NCBI GenBank assembly: GCA_024427125.1
Contig: JAKSVN010000001.1
Span: forward strand, 36,480-100,479
Length of the DNA stretch: 64,000 nucleotides
Source: Mycoplasmoidaceae bacterium
GTDB lineage: Bacteria; Bacillota_I; Bacilli_A; Mycoplasmatales; Mycoplasmoidaceae
Direction: 5' to 3'
Under the pieces are notes generated by a model. The model did not search any database and was not told where the DNA came from. It saw only the letters and a list, made by a program, of their open reading frames with translations. Below are positions 11,165 to 24,070 of this stretch, piece after piece. The stretch's first letter is position 1. Every line of letters starts with the position of its first letter. A program made the translations under genes and the position numbers.

Positions 11165-11725
11165 ATGAAAACATCAATCGCAATAATTGTCGCGAATAAA
11201 TGCGAGGAAATGGAAGTAATCATTCCAGCTGATATCTGACGTAGGGCAGGTATGAGCGTTCAAATAATCTCTATTGAAAAGAAGAAGAGTTTGATAATGC
11301 AAAATGGAGTGCACTTGGCGTGCGATGACATTTTAGCAAAGGAAAATCTATCTAAGTATTCTGCAATCTATTTACCAGGCGGTAAGGGTTGCAGTTCTTT
11401 TTTAGACCCAGTACAATGTGCTAAGCTAGTTTCACACTTGCGTAAGGTGGCAAACAGTAAAGTCATTATTATGGCTAACTGCGCTGCCCCAACAGTGTTA
11501 AACCAACTTGGTATCATTGATAATGTTAAAGTTACTTGCTACCCTGGATATGAAGCAGGTCTAAAACATCATGTTAAACAAGATATTGTCGTAGACAAGA
11601 ACTTCATAACTTCTAAGGCGGCAGGAACAACAATTGATTTTGCTTTGACTGTAATTAGCAAATTTGTTAGTCCGACCAAAGCAAAAGAAGTGGCAAAAGA
11701 AATTTGCTATAAGTATTGAAAATAG
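11165..11725 (+). CDS. DJ-1/PfpI family protein
   Basis: A 186-residue cytosolic protein of the DJ-1/ThiJ/PfpI superfamily. The nucleophile elbow is ANCAAP with C106, and the acidic partner that lowers the cysteine pKa lies in the CEEMEVIIP segment near the N-terminus. The GAPGG-like loop is LPGGKG. A TGA at residue 25 is Trp, so the gene starts at 11165. Members act as glyoxalases, deglycases or redox sensors; the exact activity cannot be told. It is transcribed with hpf, 11 bases downstream, which hints at a stress or stationary-phase unit. Confidence 0.88.
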
Positions 11726-11736
11726 GAAGAGATTAA

Positions 11737-12036
11737 ATGAACTTACAAATAAGATGAAAAGACTGCGATCGTTCGAAAGCAGTTGAAGCCGGTGTAGAAG
11801 ATATTTTATCTTCCCTTGGTAAATATAATTTCATAAATGAAAATGTTAAAGTAGAAATTGTCCACTATGATAAGCGCAACATTTTCAAAACAAGAATTAA
11901 TGTTCTTGTAAAAGGAAAAAATATTTTAAGAGCTGAAGCAACAGCTAACACAATCTATGGTGCAACTAATTTAGCACTAGATAAGTTAGAAGATCAATTA
12001 CGCCGAGCAAAAACAAAAATAAGAAGAGGTAAATAA
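11737..12036 (+). CDS. hpf: Ribosome hibernation factor, short HPF/RaiA family
   Basis: A 99-residue protein matching the N-terminal domain of HPF/RaiA: a strand-rich core and the conserved end of the form NTIYGATNLALDKLEDQLRR followed by Lys/Arg. It lacks the C-terminal dimerisation domain of long HPF found in most Firmicutes. These proteins bind in the 30S decoding centre and silence ribosomes in stress. One TGA (IRWKDCD) is Trp. The stop codon lies inside the terminator hairpin. Confidence 0.85.
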
Positions 12037-12047
12037 CCTCTTTTTTA
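12025..12047 (+). terminator. Rho-independent terminator after hpf
   Basis: A 6-bp stem (12025-12030 with 12036-12041) and loop AAATA is followed by a T run. The stem overlaps the hpf stop codon. Confidence 0.75.
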
Positions 12048-12078
12048 TTTGTTATCAATTCAATATCTTTTTTACTTA

Positions 12079-12084
12079 TATAAT
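12079..12084 (+). promoter_or_regulatory. Candidate -10 box (TATAAT) for lysS
   Basis: A consensus TATAAT lies 22 bases before the lysS ATG, following the hpf terminator, which fits a new transcription unit lysS-asnA-like-rpe. Confidence 0.5.
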
Positions 12085-12106
12085 AAATTAATATACAGGT
12101 GAAACA

Positions 12107-13585
12107 ATGGAACGTAAATTTAACGACCAAGAACAAGCTAGAAGAAACAAATTACAAAAGTTAATTGAAATGGGAAAGAACCCATATGAAATTGAAAAGT
12201 ATGAAAGAACTCATACTTGTGCTAGCTTTATAAAAGCTTATGACAAATTTAGTCATGAACAATTACAAGAAAACAAAGATGTAATCAAAGTTGCTGGTAG
12301 AGTAATGGCAATTAGACAAACATTTGGTGTTATCTCTGATTTTTCTGGTGAATTACAATTTTATATTAATAAGAAAACATTCGATCCAGACAAATTTCAA
12401 ATGTTTAAACAATTATTAGATCTAGGTGACATTATTGGAATTACTGGTACTCCAATGAAGACAATGACTGGTCAAGTAACTATTAAAGTTACTGATTTTG
12501 TGATCTTAGCAAAATCATTAATTCCACTACCTGAAAAATTCCATGGTTTAGCCGATGAAGAAATTAGAGCAAGAAAAAGATATCTTGATCTAATGACAAA
12601 CCGTGATAGTTTAAATACTTTTGTTGCAAGAACAAAAATTTTACAATACATTCGTGAATACATGTCTAGTCAAGACTTCTTAGAAGTTGAAACACCAATC
12701 CTTTCACCTAAACTTGGTGGTGCAGCAGCAAGACCATTTATTACACATCACAACACATTAGATAGAAACTACTATCTAAGAATAGCTACAGAACTTCCAC
12801 TTAAGAAATTAATTGTAGGTGGATTTGAAAAAGTATATGAAATGGGACGTATCTTTAGAAATGAAGGTATGGATCCAATGCATAACCCTGAATTTACTTC
12901 AATAGAAGCTTATCAAGCTTATGCTAATCTTGAAGATATGATGGACTTAACAGAAAACATCATTCGTCATGTAGCTAAAAAAATTGGCAAAGAAAAAATT
13001 ACTTACAAAGGTGTTGAAATTGATTTTACTAAACCATTCAAAAGAATGTCAATGATTGACATGATTAAGGATGTAACTAAAATTGACTTTAACACAGTTA
13101 AGACTGATAAAGAAGCAGTTGAATTAGCAAAGAAAGATGGAATTGAATTATTGCCTCACCAAAATACAAGAGGACATGTTATTTCAATGTTCTTTGAAAA
13201 GTACTGTGAAGAAAAATGTCAACAACCAATCTTTATCACAGAACACCCAATTGACATTTCTCCTTTAGCTAAGAAGGATCCAAAAGACAAGAGAATGGTT
13301 AGAAGATTCGAATTATTTATTTGTCAAAAAGAATATGCTAATGCTTTCTCTGAATTAAATGATCCAATTGATCAACTAGAAAGATTCGAAGCTCAAATTA
13401 AAGAAAAAGAAATGGGAAATACTGAAGCCAACGAAGTTGATATGGAATATATTGATGCTTTAGAATATGGACTTGCACCAACTGGTGGAGTAGGTATTGG
13501 TGTTGATAGATTAGTTATGTTATTAACTGGAAAAGAATCTATTAGAGATGTTTTACTTTTCCCTCACATGAAGGATGCAAAATAG
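12107..13585 (+). CDS. lysS: Lysyl-tRNA synthetase, class II
   Basis: It charges tRNA-Lys. The 492-residue protein has an N-terminal OB-fold anticodon domain (around residues 50-140) and the class II core: motif 1 region SQDFLEVETPIL, motif 2 GRIFRNEGMDPMHNPEFTS and motif 3 GGVGIGVDRLVMLL. No TGA is used. It is first in a three-gene unit: the next ATG comes 3 bases after its stop. Confidence 0.97.
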   Translation: MERKFNDQEQARRNKLQKLIEMGKNPYEIEKYERTHTCASFIKAYDKFSHEQLQENKDVIKVAGRVMAIRQTFGVISDFSGELQFYINKKTFDPDKFQMFKQLLDLGDIIGITGTPMKTMTGQVTIKVTDFVILAKSLIPLPEKFHGLADEEIRARKRYLDLMTNRDSLNTFVARTKILQYIREYMSSQDFLEVETPILSPKLGGAAARPFITHHNTLDRNYYLRIATELPLKKLIVGGFEKVYEMGRIFRNEGMDPMHNPEFTSIEAYQAYANLEDMMDLTENIIRHVAKKIGKEKITYKGVEIDFTKPFKRMSMIDMIKDVTKIDFNTVKTDKEAVELAKKDGIELLPHQNTRGHVISMFFEKYCEEKCQQPIFITEHPIDISPLAKKDPKDKRMVRRFELFICQKEYANAFSELNDPIDQLERFEAQIKEKEMGNTEANEVDMEYIDALEYGLAPTGGVGIGVDRLVMLLTGKESIRDVLLFPHMKDAK

Positions 13586-13588
13586 TTA

Positions 13589-14590
13589 ATGAAAAGATTT
13601 AAGTTTCCTTTTGCATACGAACCAAAAGTAAATCTAAAAAATACAATTGTTTATTCGTCTATTTTACGAGATCTTATTTTTTCTTATTTAACAAATAAAT
13701 ATAAATGTATTTATATTGATCCTGCTATGGTTGTTGATAATAAACAATCAGCATTAGCTTATTTTGCTGGTGATAGAATTATTAGTTTTGACAACAAACC
13801 TAACAACTCTATTTTTATGTTCAACTCTATTCAAGACAATTATTTGTTATTGATAAGTAATATGTTCAAAAATGAACATGTATTTACTTTTGCACCATTT
13901 ATAAGAAGAGATGCAAAGCAAACAAACTTAGATTCAATTATTAATTGAGAAATTGATGTTGAACTTTCAATGCCAATTAATTTAAACATTAATTACTTCA
14001 CAACTTTAGCTAGAGAAACATTTGCTGCTTTAACTAACATTGCAAATTCACCTGAATTAAAAAAGATTCACACTCTTTCTAAAAACAAATCAGATGTTGT
14101 TGATATTGCTGTCATTGATGCACAAAAGATTGAAAGCTCTTATCCAACACTTTCTTTAGAAGAAGCTTTTACTCATTATTGTTCACAACACAAATTTGTT
14201 ATTGTTCAAAACAATATTAAGAAACTTAGATCTGGAAAGAAATTAGGATCATTTGTTCCTACAGCTCAAGATAGTGAATTATCTTGTGGTTTATATTTTT
14301 ATGATGAAATTAATAATAAACCTATTCACTTAATTAATGTTTGCAAGAGACCAAGTGGTATTGTTTCAAAAAATCAATTGTTAGATGTTAACCCACATGA
14401 ATTAACTGATGAGTTGTATGATTCTAGAATCTTTGATAATGAACATCCTAATAACATTTCATTAGTTATTAACTTTACAAATTTACTTTTCTTTTTCCTT
14501 GATAAGGTACATTTAGCAGAAGTTGTAAAATCTGTTTGACCAGACGATTTTATTGATTTTGTTAATAAAGAAAAAATTGAAATCTTTTAG
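13589..14590 (+). CDS. AsnA-like protein (aspartate-ammonia ligase fold), probably degenerate
   Basis: Read through two TGA codons it is 333 residues, the length of AsnA (class II synthetase fold, aspartate + NH3 + ATP to asparagine). Residues 104-125 (FIRRDAK, NLDS, NWEIDVEL) resemble the AsnA segment with RxDE, LHS and DQWDWE. The KKLRSGKKLG, then GLYFYDEI, LINVCKRPS and a final SVWPDDF follow the same order as AsnA. The GGGIGQSR motif 3 of Escherichia coli AsnA is not seen; NISLVINFTN stands there. Identification is from remembered motifs. It may be an inactive paralog or have another role next to lysS. Confidence 0.55.
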
Positions 14591-14599
14591 GGGAACACA

Positions 14600-15250
14600 A
14601 TGAAACTAATTGAACCATCATTATTAAGTATTAATAAAGATAAAGCTTTTGACCAACTTAAAATGGTCAAGAATTTTAACTTACCATATGTTCATTATGA
14701 TGTTATGGATGGTAAGTTTGTTCCACCAACAGCTTTAACAACTGAATATCTTAATGATCTAAAGATGTTAGGTATTAAACCTAATATCCATTTGATGGTT
14801 GCAAATCCAATTGAATGAATTGAGAAATATAAAGATAGTAATGCTAACTCTATAACATTTCATGCTGAAACACAATCAGTAGAAGAAAGCAAACAATTAA
14901 TTGAAACAATACATTCCCATGGAATGCTAGCAGGCTTTTCTGTTAAACCAAGCACAGACTTAAATCAATATAAAGAATTATTTGCTGTAGCTGATATTGT
15001 TCTTATTATGTCTGTTGAACCAGGATGAGCTGGTCAAGGATTCATTGAACATTCTTTAGTTAATTTAAAGATTGCTAATGAAGCCAAAAAACAAAAACCA
15101 AATTTGATTATTCAAATTGATGGTGGTATCAACTTTGATTACATTAAGAAATTATTAAATCAAGTTGATTGATTTGTAACTGGAAGTTGATTCTTTAAAA
15201 ATATTGACCACATGGGTCAATATCTTGATGAGTTTAATAAACTTAAATAA
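14600..15250 (+). CDS. rpe: Ribulose-phosphate 3-epimerase
   Basis: It interconverts ribulose 5-phosphate and xylulose 5-phosphate in the pentose phosphate pathway. The 216-residue TIM barrel starts with EPSLLSIN, has HYDVMDGKFVPP (metal-binding His and Asp), NIHLMVANP, SVEPGWAGQGF and IQIDGGIN (second catalytic Asp). Several TGA codons are Trp. An AGGGGAAC ribosome site precedes it. Its stop codon directly abuts the stop of the convergent membrane gene. Confidence 0.95.
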
Positions 15251-16231
15251 TTAATTATTGATTGTAACAGTGTTGTTTACTTTTCTAGATTTAACTAATT
15301 TGTAAATTAGTAAACCAATTAACACTAGAACCATTACGACAGCAAGGAAGATGAATAAGTCTCTCTTGTTTTTCTTTTTCTTTAATGCAGTTAATTCTTC
15401 ATCAGAAACAATTTGAACAGAGTAGAAGTTATCAATCTTTGCTGCTCTTGTATAGTTTGTTACTAACAATACAACGTGTAGGAAGAAAGCGATAATCATT
15501 GCAGCAGCACACACAATAACAGTTATTAGAAGCGATGCACCACAAGTATGAACATATGGACCAAAGCTTGGGTCTAGAATACCTCAGTGTGGATCTTTTG
15601 CAGCAACAGTAATGCCTCAACCAATGATGTAAGTGATTAGGATTGCTAAACCACCCGCTACATATGTAAGACCACAGAATCAGTTAACATTAATGTGAGC
15701 ACACTTTAATCTTTTATAAAGCTTCATCACACTAATTGTTGGAATCTTGCCTTGAGTAAAGTCTACGTTCCGTGCTTCATTTCTAAAGTTAATTCAGTTG
15801 TTTACGTAAATAATAAAGAATGCAACACAAACGGTGATTGCTGGAATTAAAGTTAAACAAGCTCAGTTGCTTACAGAGCTTTTAATGATTGCAACCATTG
15901 CTCAAATTTCTAGTGCTAAACAAATAGCAGTAATAGCTGCTCATAAGATTACTAATCTTCCTGAACGTTTATATTCACGAACATAGAATCTTGGTAAAGC
16001 ATCTGCGTTCTTATTTATTTTTTCAATTGAACGTAAATCAACTTTTTTAGTTATTTCTTGTGTTTCTACTTTAACAGTTGGTAATGTTTGGGTAACATGT
16101 GGAACTTTAGTAGTGACATTAAATAAAACATTTTGAAGGTTAGGTTTACTAACTTCTTCATTGACAACTTTTACTTGAGGTTGTCTTTCATCATATGATA
16201 TTACGGTTGTCTTGTATTCTTCGTTTGCCAT
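15251..16231 (-). CDS. Conserved-looking polytopic membrane protein, unknown function
   Basis: 326 residues with a polar N-terminal tail of about 93 residues rich in Thr, Val and Lys, then five hydrophobic segments, the last followed by a short Lys/Arg/Asn-rich tail. Several TGA codons are Trp, two of them in transmembrane segments. A Lys-rich loop (KKKKNKRD) precedes the last segment, consistent with a cytosolic loop. No family was recognised. It is convergent with rpe with no intergenic base between stops. Confidence 0.8.
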
Positions 16232-16284
16232 AAATATATTTAATTTATATCTTTGAAATATAAAAATTCTAAATATATTTTTTA

Positions 16285-17322
16285 TTAAATATATATATTT
16301 AATTTATTTAAATCTTTATGGTCAATTTTGACTTCTCTACCCGTTTTTGCTTCAGGTTTGTTATTTAAATACACTAGGTCACCAGTGATGTTTACATCAA
16401 CATTTACTAGTGATTTTCCTAAACCAAAACGGTCTACTGGAACATTACTTTTAACAAAATCTTTGATTTTCTTAGGTGTAAATCCACTTGATACTATGAT
16501 CTTAACATCTTTCATTCCATTAGCATCTAATGCTCTGCGAGCATTAAACACTAGTTGCTTACAAACACCATAATTTTCTGGCTTGTTTGCTAATGATTTA
16601 TCACACATTCGAATTGAAGTATCAATTCGAATAGATTCAATATAAGGTCTTAGTTCTTTATCTATCTTTTTAATTTCATTAACAACATCATTATGATAAT
16701 CAATTAAAGCAGATAACTTTTCCTTTGGAAAAGTTTTGTGATAAGCTCACAATGCTTTATTTAAATTTCCATTGAATTGTTGAATTAAGGCATGTGGCAT
16801 TGTGCCAACAACTTTAACCTTTGGATCTTCAATAAGCTCAATATGAGCTTTAGTTGTAAAAATTGTCATTCCACCAATTCAAGCAGCATAACCATCATAT
16901 GGTTGACCTAGATATAAATCTGCACGGTCAGCCATAAAAATTAATTGGTTAGATTTGATATATTTTAAAGCTTGCTTTACATGGTTACAAACTGATGATT
17001 CACGAGCTAAAATACCATCAATTACTGATTCATATTCTGCTATTTTTCTATAGTCACCTTCCATAACCAAAATTGGTTTTCCAGGTTCCACTAAATCACC
17101 ATCTTTTACTCCGTAAACTTTAAAAATTCCTGATACTTTTTTAAGGAATTGAACACAATGTTCAATACCACATACATATATAGGTTCTTTACTAAAGTGA
17201 GTAAATCTAATAATAGAAAGATTCTTAACTTTGTTACTGTCAAGAATTTTTTTCGTTTTAGTTAGATATAACGCAGTGTAATTACCACGTAATATCTTCT
17301 TTAATTCGTGAATTTTTTTCAT
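16285..17322 (-). CDS. pncB: Nicotinate phosphoribosyltransferase
   Basis: It makes nicotinate mononucleotide from nicotinate and PRPP, the entry step of NAD salvage. The 345-residue protein has the family's N-terminal part (IRFTHFSKEPIYVCGIE), a GTMPHALIQQFNGN segment carrying the phosphorylated-type His region, then the ribose-phosphate part IIVSSGFTPKKIKDF and FGLGKSLVNVDV. Some TGA codons are Trp. It is divergent from parE across a palindromic promoter. nadD in the same neighbourhood supplies the next NAD step. Confidence 0.92.
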
Positions 17323-17340
17323 TTCAATAATTATATTATT

Positions 17341-19274
<1,934 letters not shown>

Positions 19275-19277
19275 ATT

Positions 19278-21701
19278 ATGGCAAACGAAAACAATAAAAA
19301 TATTCCTATAGAAAATATCATGAGTGAATCATTTGGTGCTTATGCCAAATATATCATTCAAGATCGTGCTCTTCCAGATGTAAGAGACGGGCTAAAGCCC
19401 GTTCAACGTAGAATTATCTACGCAATGAATGAACTAAACTTACTTCATACTTTACCTCACAAAAAGTCTGCAAGAACTGTCGGTGAAGTTATTGGTAAGT
19501 ACCACCCACATGGTGATAGCTCCATTTATGAAGCTATGGTTAGACTAAGTCAAGAATGAAAGAACAATATATGTCTTTTAGACATGCATGGTAATAAAGG
19601 TTCTATCGATGGTGATGGTCCTGCTGCTATGCGTTATACTGAATGCCGTTTATCGGCATTTGGTGAATTAATGGCACAAGGTATTAAGAAAAATACTGTA
19701 CCATTCATTCCTAACTTTGATGGTTCTGAACAAGAACCAACAGTATTACCAACATTGTTCCCTAATTTACTAATTAACGGTTCAAGTGGTATTGCTGCAG
19801 GATATGCAACAAATATCCCTCCATTCAATCCAACCGAAGTAGTGGATGCAATCATTGCTAAGATTGACTATCCTAATTGTAGGATAGATCGTATTACCAA
19901 TATTATGCCTGCTCCAGACTTCCCTACGGGAGGAGTTATTTCTAACCTTGATGGTGTAACTGAAGCTTACAAAACAGGTAAAGGTAAAATCCTAGTAGCT
20001 GGTGAAATGAAGAAATTAAGTAATAAGCAAATTGCTATTACTTCTATTCCATTTGAAACTAACAAAGCAGAAATTATTAAGCAAATAGATTTAGCAAAAG
20101 AAAAGACTGAAGCTTTAGGTATTACTGAAGTAAGAGATGAATCTGATGCTAATGGTGTTTACATTGTTTTAGAAACTAAAACAAAAAGCAATTTTGATTT
20201 CATTAAGAGTTACTTGTATAAGAATACAAAACTTCAAACAAGTTTTAACTTTAATATGATTGCTATCAAAGATAGAAAACCAGTTCTACTTGATATCTTT
20301 ACTTTCTTACAATCATTTATTGATCATGCAGAAAACATTATTTTAAAAACATCAGAATTTGATTTAGCTAAATCAAAAGCAAGAAGAGAGATTGTTCAAG
20401 GTTTAATTAAAGCAATCTTAATCATTGATGATGTTGTTGCTTCTATAAGAAGAGCTAAAGATAAACAAGAAGCAGTTAATAACTTAACAACTAAGTTTGG
20501 CTTTAGCCAACCACAAGCTGATGCAATTGTAAATTTAAGATTGTATCGTTTAAGCAATACTGATGTTGAAGCTCTTAAGAAAGAGCTTGATGAATTAAAT
20601 ATGTCAATTGCTACTTTAGAAAACTTAGTTAAATCTAAAGATGCAAGACTATTATTCTTAAAAACAAAACTTCGTGAATTTAAGAAGTTATATCCACAAG
20701 AAAGAAAGTCTAAACTTTCTTATGAAGAAGCTAAGGTTGTTATTGATGAATTAGATCTTATCCAAGATAAGAATAGAATCTTTGCTTTCACTGCTGGTGG
20801 ATATATGAAAGCATTTAGCAATAGAATATTGCTAGCTAATGATCCTAAGGATAACTTTACTAAAGGTAATGATATCATCATTACAGAATATGTAGGTAAC
20901 TTAAGAGACAGATCATTATTATTCCTAGAAAATGGTGAATGTGCTGTTATTGCTAACAGCAAGATTCCAGAATGTAAGTTTAAAGAAGTTGGAACACACA
21001 TTAATAACTTAATCTCTGCTGCAGCAGATTACAAAGTAATAGCTGCTATGAATGCAGACTATAAACAAGCTGTAAATAAACAACAAATCATTGTTGTAAC
21101 TAAATCAGGTTTAATTAAACGTTGTGAATTATCAGAGATAATCACAAAACGTACAAGTTTAATAAACTATGCTAAGTTAGATGCTGATGATAGAGTTGTT
21201 GCTGTATTCCCTCTAGACAATGAACAACAAAAAGTTGTTATCTGTTCTAAACGTGGTTACATCAATTGTTACTCAATTGATCAAATTCCATTTGTAAGTA
21301 AGAATGCTAAAGGTGTAAAAGCTATGGGCTTAAAAGAAAATGATGTTATCGCATCAGCCTTCTTATTAGTTGATGGCGTTACACAAATTGCTGTTATTAC
21401 AAATACACAAGTTAAACGTATTGAACTTGCACAAGTACCATATGGTAACCGTACTAATATTGGTAAAGCTGTTAACACATACATTGCAAACAACAATGCC
21501 TTTAGTATTTTAAAGGTTATTCCTTTAACACCAAATTCAACGATTGTTAAAGTTGATGTAACAGGTGAAAAAGAATATCTAACTATAGGTAGCATTAACT
21601 ACCTAGCATATGACCAAAGAGTCAATGCAGTAGGCAATGAAATTGCTGATGCTAATTTATGAATTAGCAATATTAAAGATAGTGATAAAGCAGATGAGTA
21701 G
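19278..21701 (+). CDS. parC: DNA topoisomerase IV subunit A
   Basis: Breakage-reunion subunit. At 807 residues it has the N-terminal [17 protein letters not shown] motif, catalytic Tyr120 in [11 protein letters not shown], and a C-terminal beta-propeller-like half. The quinolone region reads [15 protein letters not shown], with Ser81 and Glu85 at the two positions usually changed in resistant strains. Two TGA codons are Trp; the last one lies near the end, extending the protein by 13 residues. It overlaps the next gene by 8 bases. Confidence 0.95.
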
Positions 21702-22275
21702 AAGGTCAAAACGAGATAGATTTACTTTATTAAATTACTTCCGTCCAAGCATTTTCTTAAAAAGCTTTACGGATTTTGATCCATTCTTATTAAAGATTAA
21801 TAAGATTAAATTATTCATTTGTGACTTAGATAATACTCTAGCCCCTCACTTTACTTTTAGACCAACTAAGGCAGCAATTAATTTTGTTTCTGAAATTAAA
21901 AAGATGGGAATCAAATTTTACATTGTTTCTAATAATAGAAAATCTAGAGTTAAGAAATTCTGTGAATATATTGATCCAGATGGTTTTATTTCATTTGCAA
22001 TGAAACCTAGAATAAGCAAGATTAAAAAATTAATGAAGAAACTAAAAGTTTCTCCTGATGAAACATTAATGATGGGTGACCAATTTGTTATTGACATCCT
22101 TGCAGCAAATCGAATAGGATGTAAATCAATCTTGGTTTTACCTTTGGTAGAACAAGAAAAAAATAAGTCAAGTAGGTTTGTTAACTTCTTAGATAAGTTA
22201 ATTTACTCTCGTCTAGAAAGAGATAACCTATTGATAGGAACTAAAAGTTTTGATAACGATACAAAACTCTTATAA
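21694..22275 (+). CDS. yqeG: HAD-family phosphatase, YqeG type
   Basis: 193 residues. HAD motif I is DLDNTLAP (residues about 48-55), motif II is the Ser/Asn in IVSNNRKS, and the GDQFVIDILAANR segment gives the motif IV acid. These match the YqeG (IIIA) phosphatases of Firmicutes. The start chosen overlaps parC by 8 bases and gives a normal basic N-terminus; an in-frame upstream extension lies within parC. yqeG next to nadD and yqeK is the Bacillus yqe cluster order. Confidence 0.85.
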   Translation: MSRRSKRDRFTLLNYFRPSIFLKSFTDFDPFLLKINKIKLFICDLDNTLAPHFTFRPTKAAINFVSEIKKMGIKFYIVSNNRKSRVKKFCEYIDPDGFISFAMKPRISKIKKLMKKLKVSPDETLMMGDQFVIDILAANRIGCKSILVLPLVEQEKNKSSRFVNFLDKLIYSRLERDNLLIGTKSFDNDTKLL

Positions 22276-22285
22276 TAAATAAAAT

Positions 22286-23329
22286 ATGGCTGAACTTGAT
22301 AAAATTTTAATTTTTGGTGGTGCTTTTAATCCACCTCACATTGGACATTTAAAGATATTGCAAAAAGCAATAGATTTTATTAAGCCACAAGAAACTATAG
22401 TTTGTGTTGATAAAGTTTCACCATGAAAAGATTCAAGCATGTTAGTACCATATCAATATCGTGTTAACATGGTTAACAATTTATTTATTGATAAAGTTAA
22501 ATATGTAATTTACTCAAATAAAAATAATCTTATTTATACATGCGATATTATTAAAGAAATTCATGAAGAACATCCAGAAAGTGAATTATTCTTTTTAGTT
22601 GGTCAAGACCAATATGAAGTAATTAAGACATGAAACAATTATGATGTTATCAATGAATTAGCAACAATCGTTTGTTATAAACGTGGAAGCAACAAAATTA
22701 AAAGAATAGATGATAAACATATCATCCTTGCTGAAAGTGAAATCAAATGTTCTAGTTCTGACTTACGAGAAAGAGTAAGTCTTGAAAACATTGGAAAAGA
22801 AAACTTTAATTACATTAAGGAAAATGGTTTATACATTCAATCTAAAATAAAACCATACATGACTCAACGCAGATATGAACACACTATAAGAGTTTTAGAT
22901 ACAGTAACTAAAATAGCTATTGGAAACAATTTTGCCGATGAAGACATTTTAAAATGTCAAACAGCTGCTTTGCTACATGACATTGCTAAAAGATGCAATG
23001 ATCAAGAGTTAAGAACCATCATTTCAAATGATGAACTTGATTCATTTCCTACATATCATTGTGCTCATGGTTTAGCTGGAGCAAGAATGGCCCAAAAGGA
23101 TTTTGGAATCAAGGATCCTATGGTTTTAGATGCAATTGAAAACCATGTCATCTTTAAAGATGTTAATTCAGATAATAAGATTGCCAAAGCATTATTTTTA
23201 GCTGATAAGCTAGAACCTGCTAGAACTGAAGCTGATATTCCAAATAGAGAAAAATTATTTGAAAAAGCAAAAAATAATTATGAGGAAGCATTTCAGTTAG
23301 TTTATAAACTAAATGGAGAGAAATATTAA
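22286..23329 (+). CDS. nadD: Fused nicotinate-nucleotide adenylyltransferase and YqeK-type HD phosphohydrolase
   Basis: One 347-residue frame (two or three TGA as Trp) joins two enzymes. Residues 1-190 are NadD, which adenylates nicotinate mononucleotide: GGAFNPPHIGH and the late KCSSSDLRERV motif. Residues from about 192 are an HD-domain hydrolase: HTIRVLDT, LLHDIAKR with the HD pair, HGLAGARMA and ENHVIFK, then LADKLEPAR. YqeK enzymes split Ap4A. The genes are separate but adjacent in Bacillus; the fusion is known from mollicutes. It overlaps mtnN by 1 base. Confidence 0.9.
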
Positions 23330-24012
23330 TGATTGGTATCATCGCTGCTGAAAAAGACGAAACAAATAACTTAGTTAAATTAACTAAAGCTAAGATTATT
23401 GAATTCAACGGTGTAAAGTACTACATCGGACAAATTAATAACAAACAATTTATTGTTTCTTTTTGTGGTATTGGCAAAACTAATGCAGCTTTAACCGCAA
23501 TGAATATGATTATTAATTTTGGTGTAACCAAAATCTTTAATATAGGTTTAGCTGGTTCATGTAAGTCAAACGTTAAACCTGGATCAACAATTATTGCTGA
23601 TGCAGTTCAATATCATGATATTGACTTAACAGCTTTTAATTATCAGTTAAATCAATTACCAGATGAACCACTTAAATATGAGATTAAAAAGGAAAATATT
23701 GATTTACTTAAATCAATAATCAAGAATCCTATTATTGGTACTGTTTCAACAGGCGATGCAGTTATTTCTTTAAATAATATAGAAGCTTACCCTTCATTGG
23801 CTGACAAAGAAATTGTTGCTTTTGATATGGAAGCTGCAGCCATTGCACAAGTTTGCAATAAGACAAAAACAGAGTTTTTATGTGTTAAATTAGTATCGGA
23901 TAATGTCTCATTTGATCCTAACACACACAACCAATATGATACCAACTATAAGTCTCTTTCTAAACAAATCGAGGCTATTTCCTTGAAACTTTTAGAATAT
24001 TATTCTAAATAA
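23329..24012 (+). CDS. mtnN: 5'-methylthioadenosine / S-adenosylhomocysteine nucleosidase
   Basis: It hydrolyses the toxic by-products MTA and SAH. The 227-residue protein starts at the TAATG overlap: MIGIIAAEKDETNNL holds the catalytic Glu, then VSFCGIGKTNAALTAM, FNIGLAGSC and the AFDMEAAAIAQVC stretch for substrate and ribose contacts, and VKLVSDNVSFDP with the second catalytic Asp. No TGA is used. It ends the parE-parC-yqeG-nadD-mtnN group. Confidence 0.93.
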   Translation: MIGIIAAEKDETNNLVKLTKAKIIEFNGVKYYIGQINNKQFIVSFCGIGKTNAALTAMNMIINFGVTKIFNIGLAGSCKSNVKPGSTIIADAVQYHDIDLTAFNYQLNQLPDEPLKYEIKKENIDLLKSIIKNPIIGTVSTGDAVISLNNIEAYPSLADKEIVAFDMEAAAIAQVCNKTKTEFLCVKLVSDNVSFDPNTHNQYDTNYKSLSKQIEAISLKLLEYYSK

Positions 24013-24044
24013 AATAATATATATAGTTAAGTAATTATCGTGTA

Positions 24045-24050
24045 TATAAT
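24045..24050 (+). promoter_or_regulatory. Candidate -10 box (TATAAT) for the glycan operon
   Basis: A consensus TATAAT lies 20 bases before the ATG of the first gene of the five-gene glycan operon, in an AT-rich gap after mtnN. Confidence 0.5.
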
Positions 24051-24070
24051 CTATATATATTTTTTAGTTT

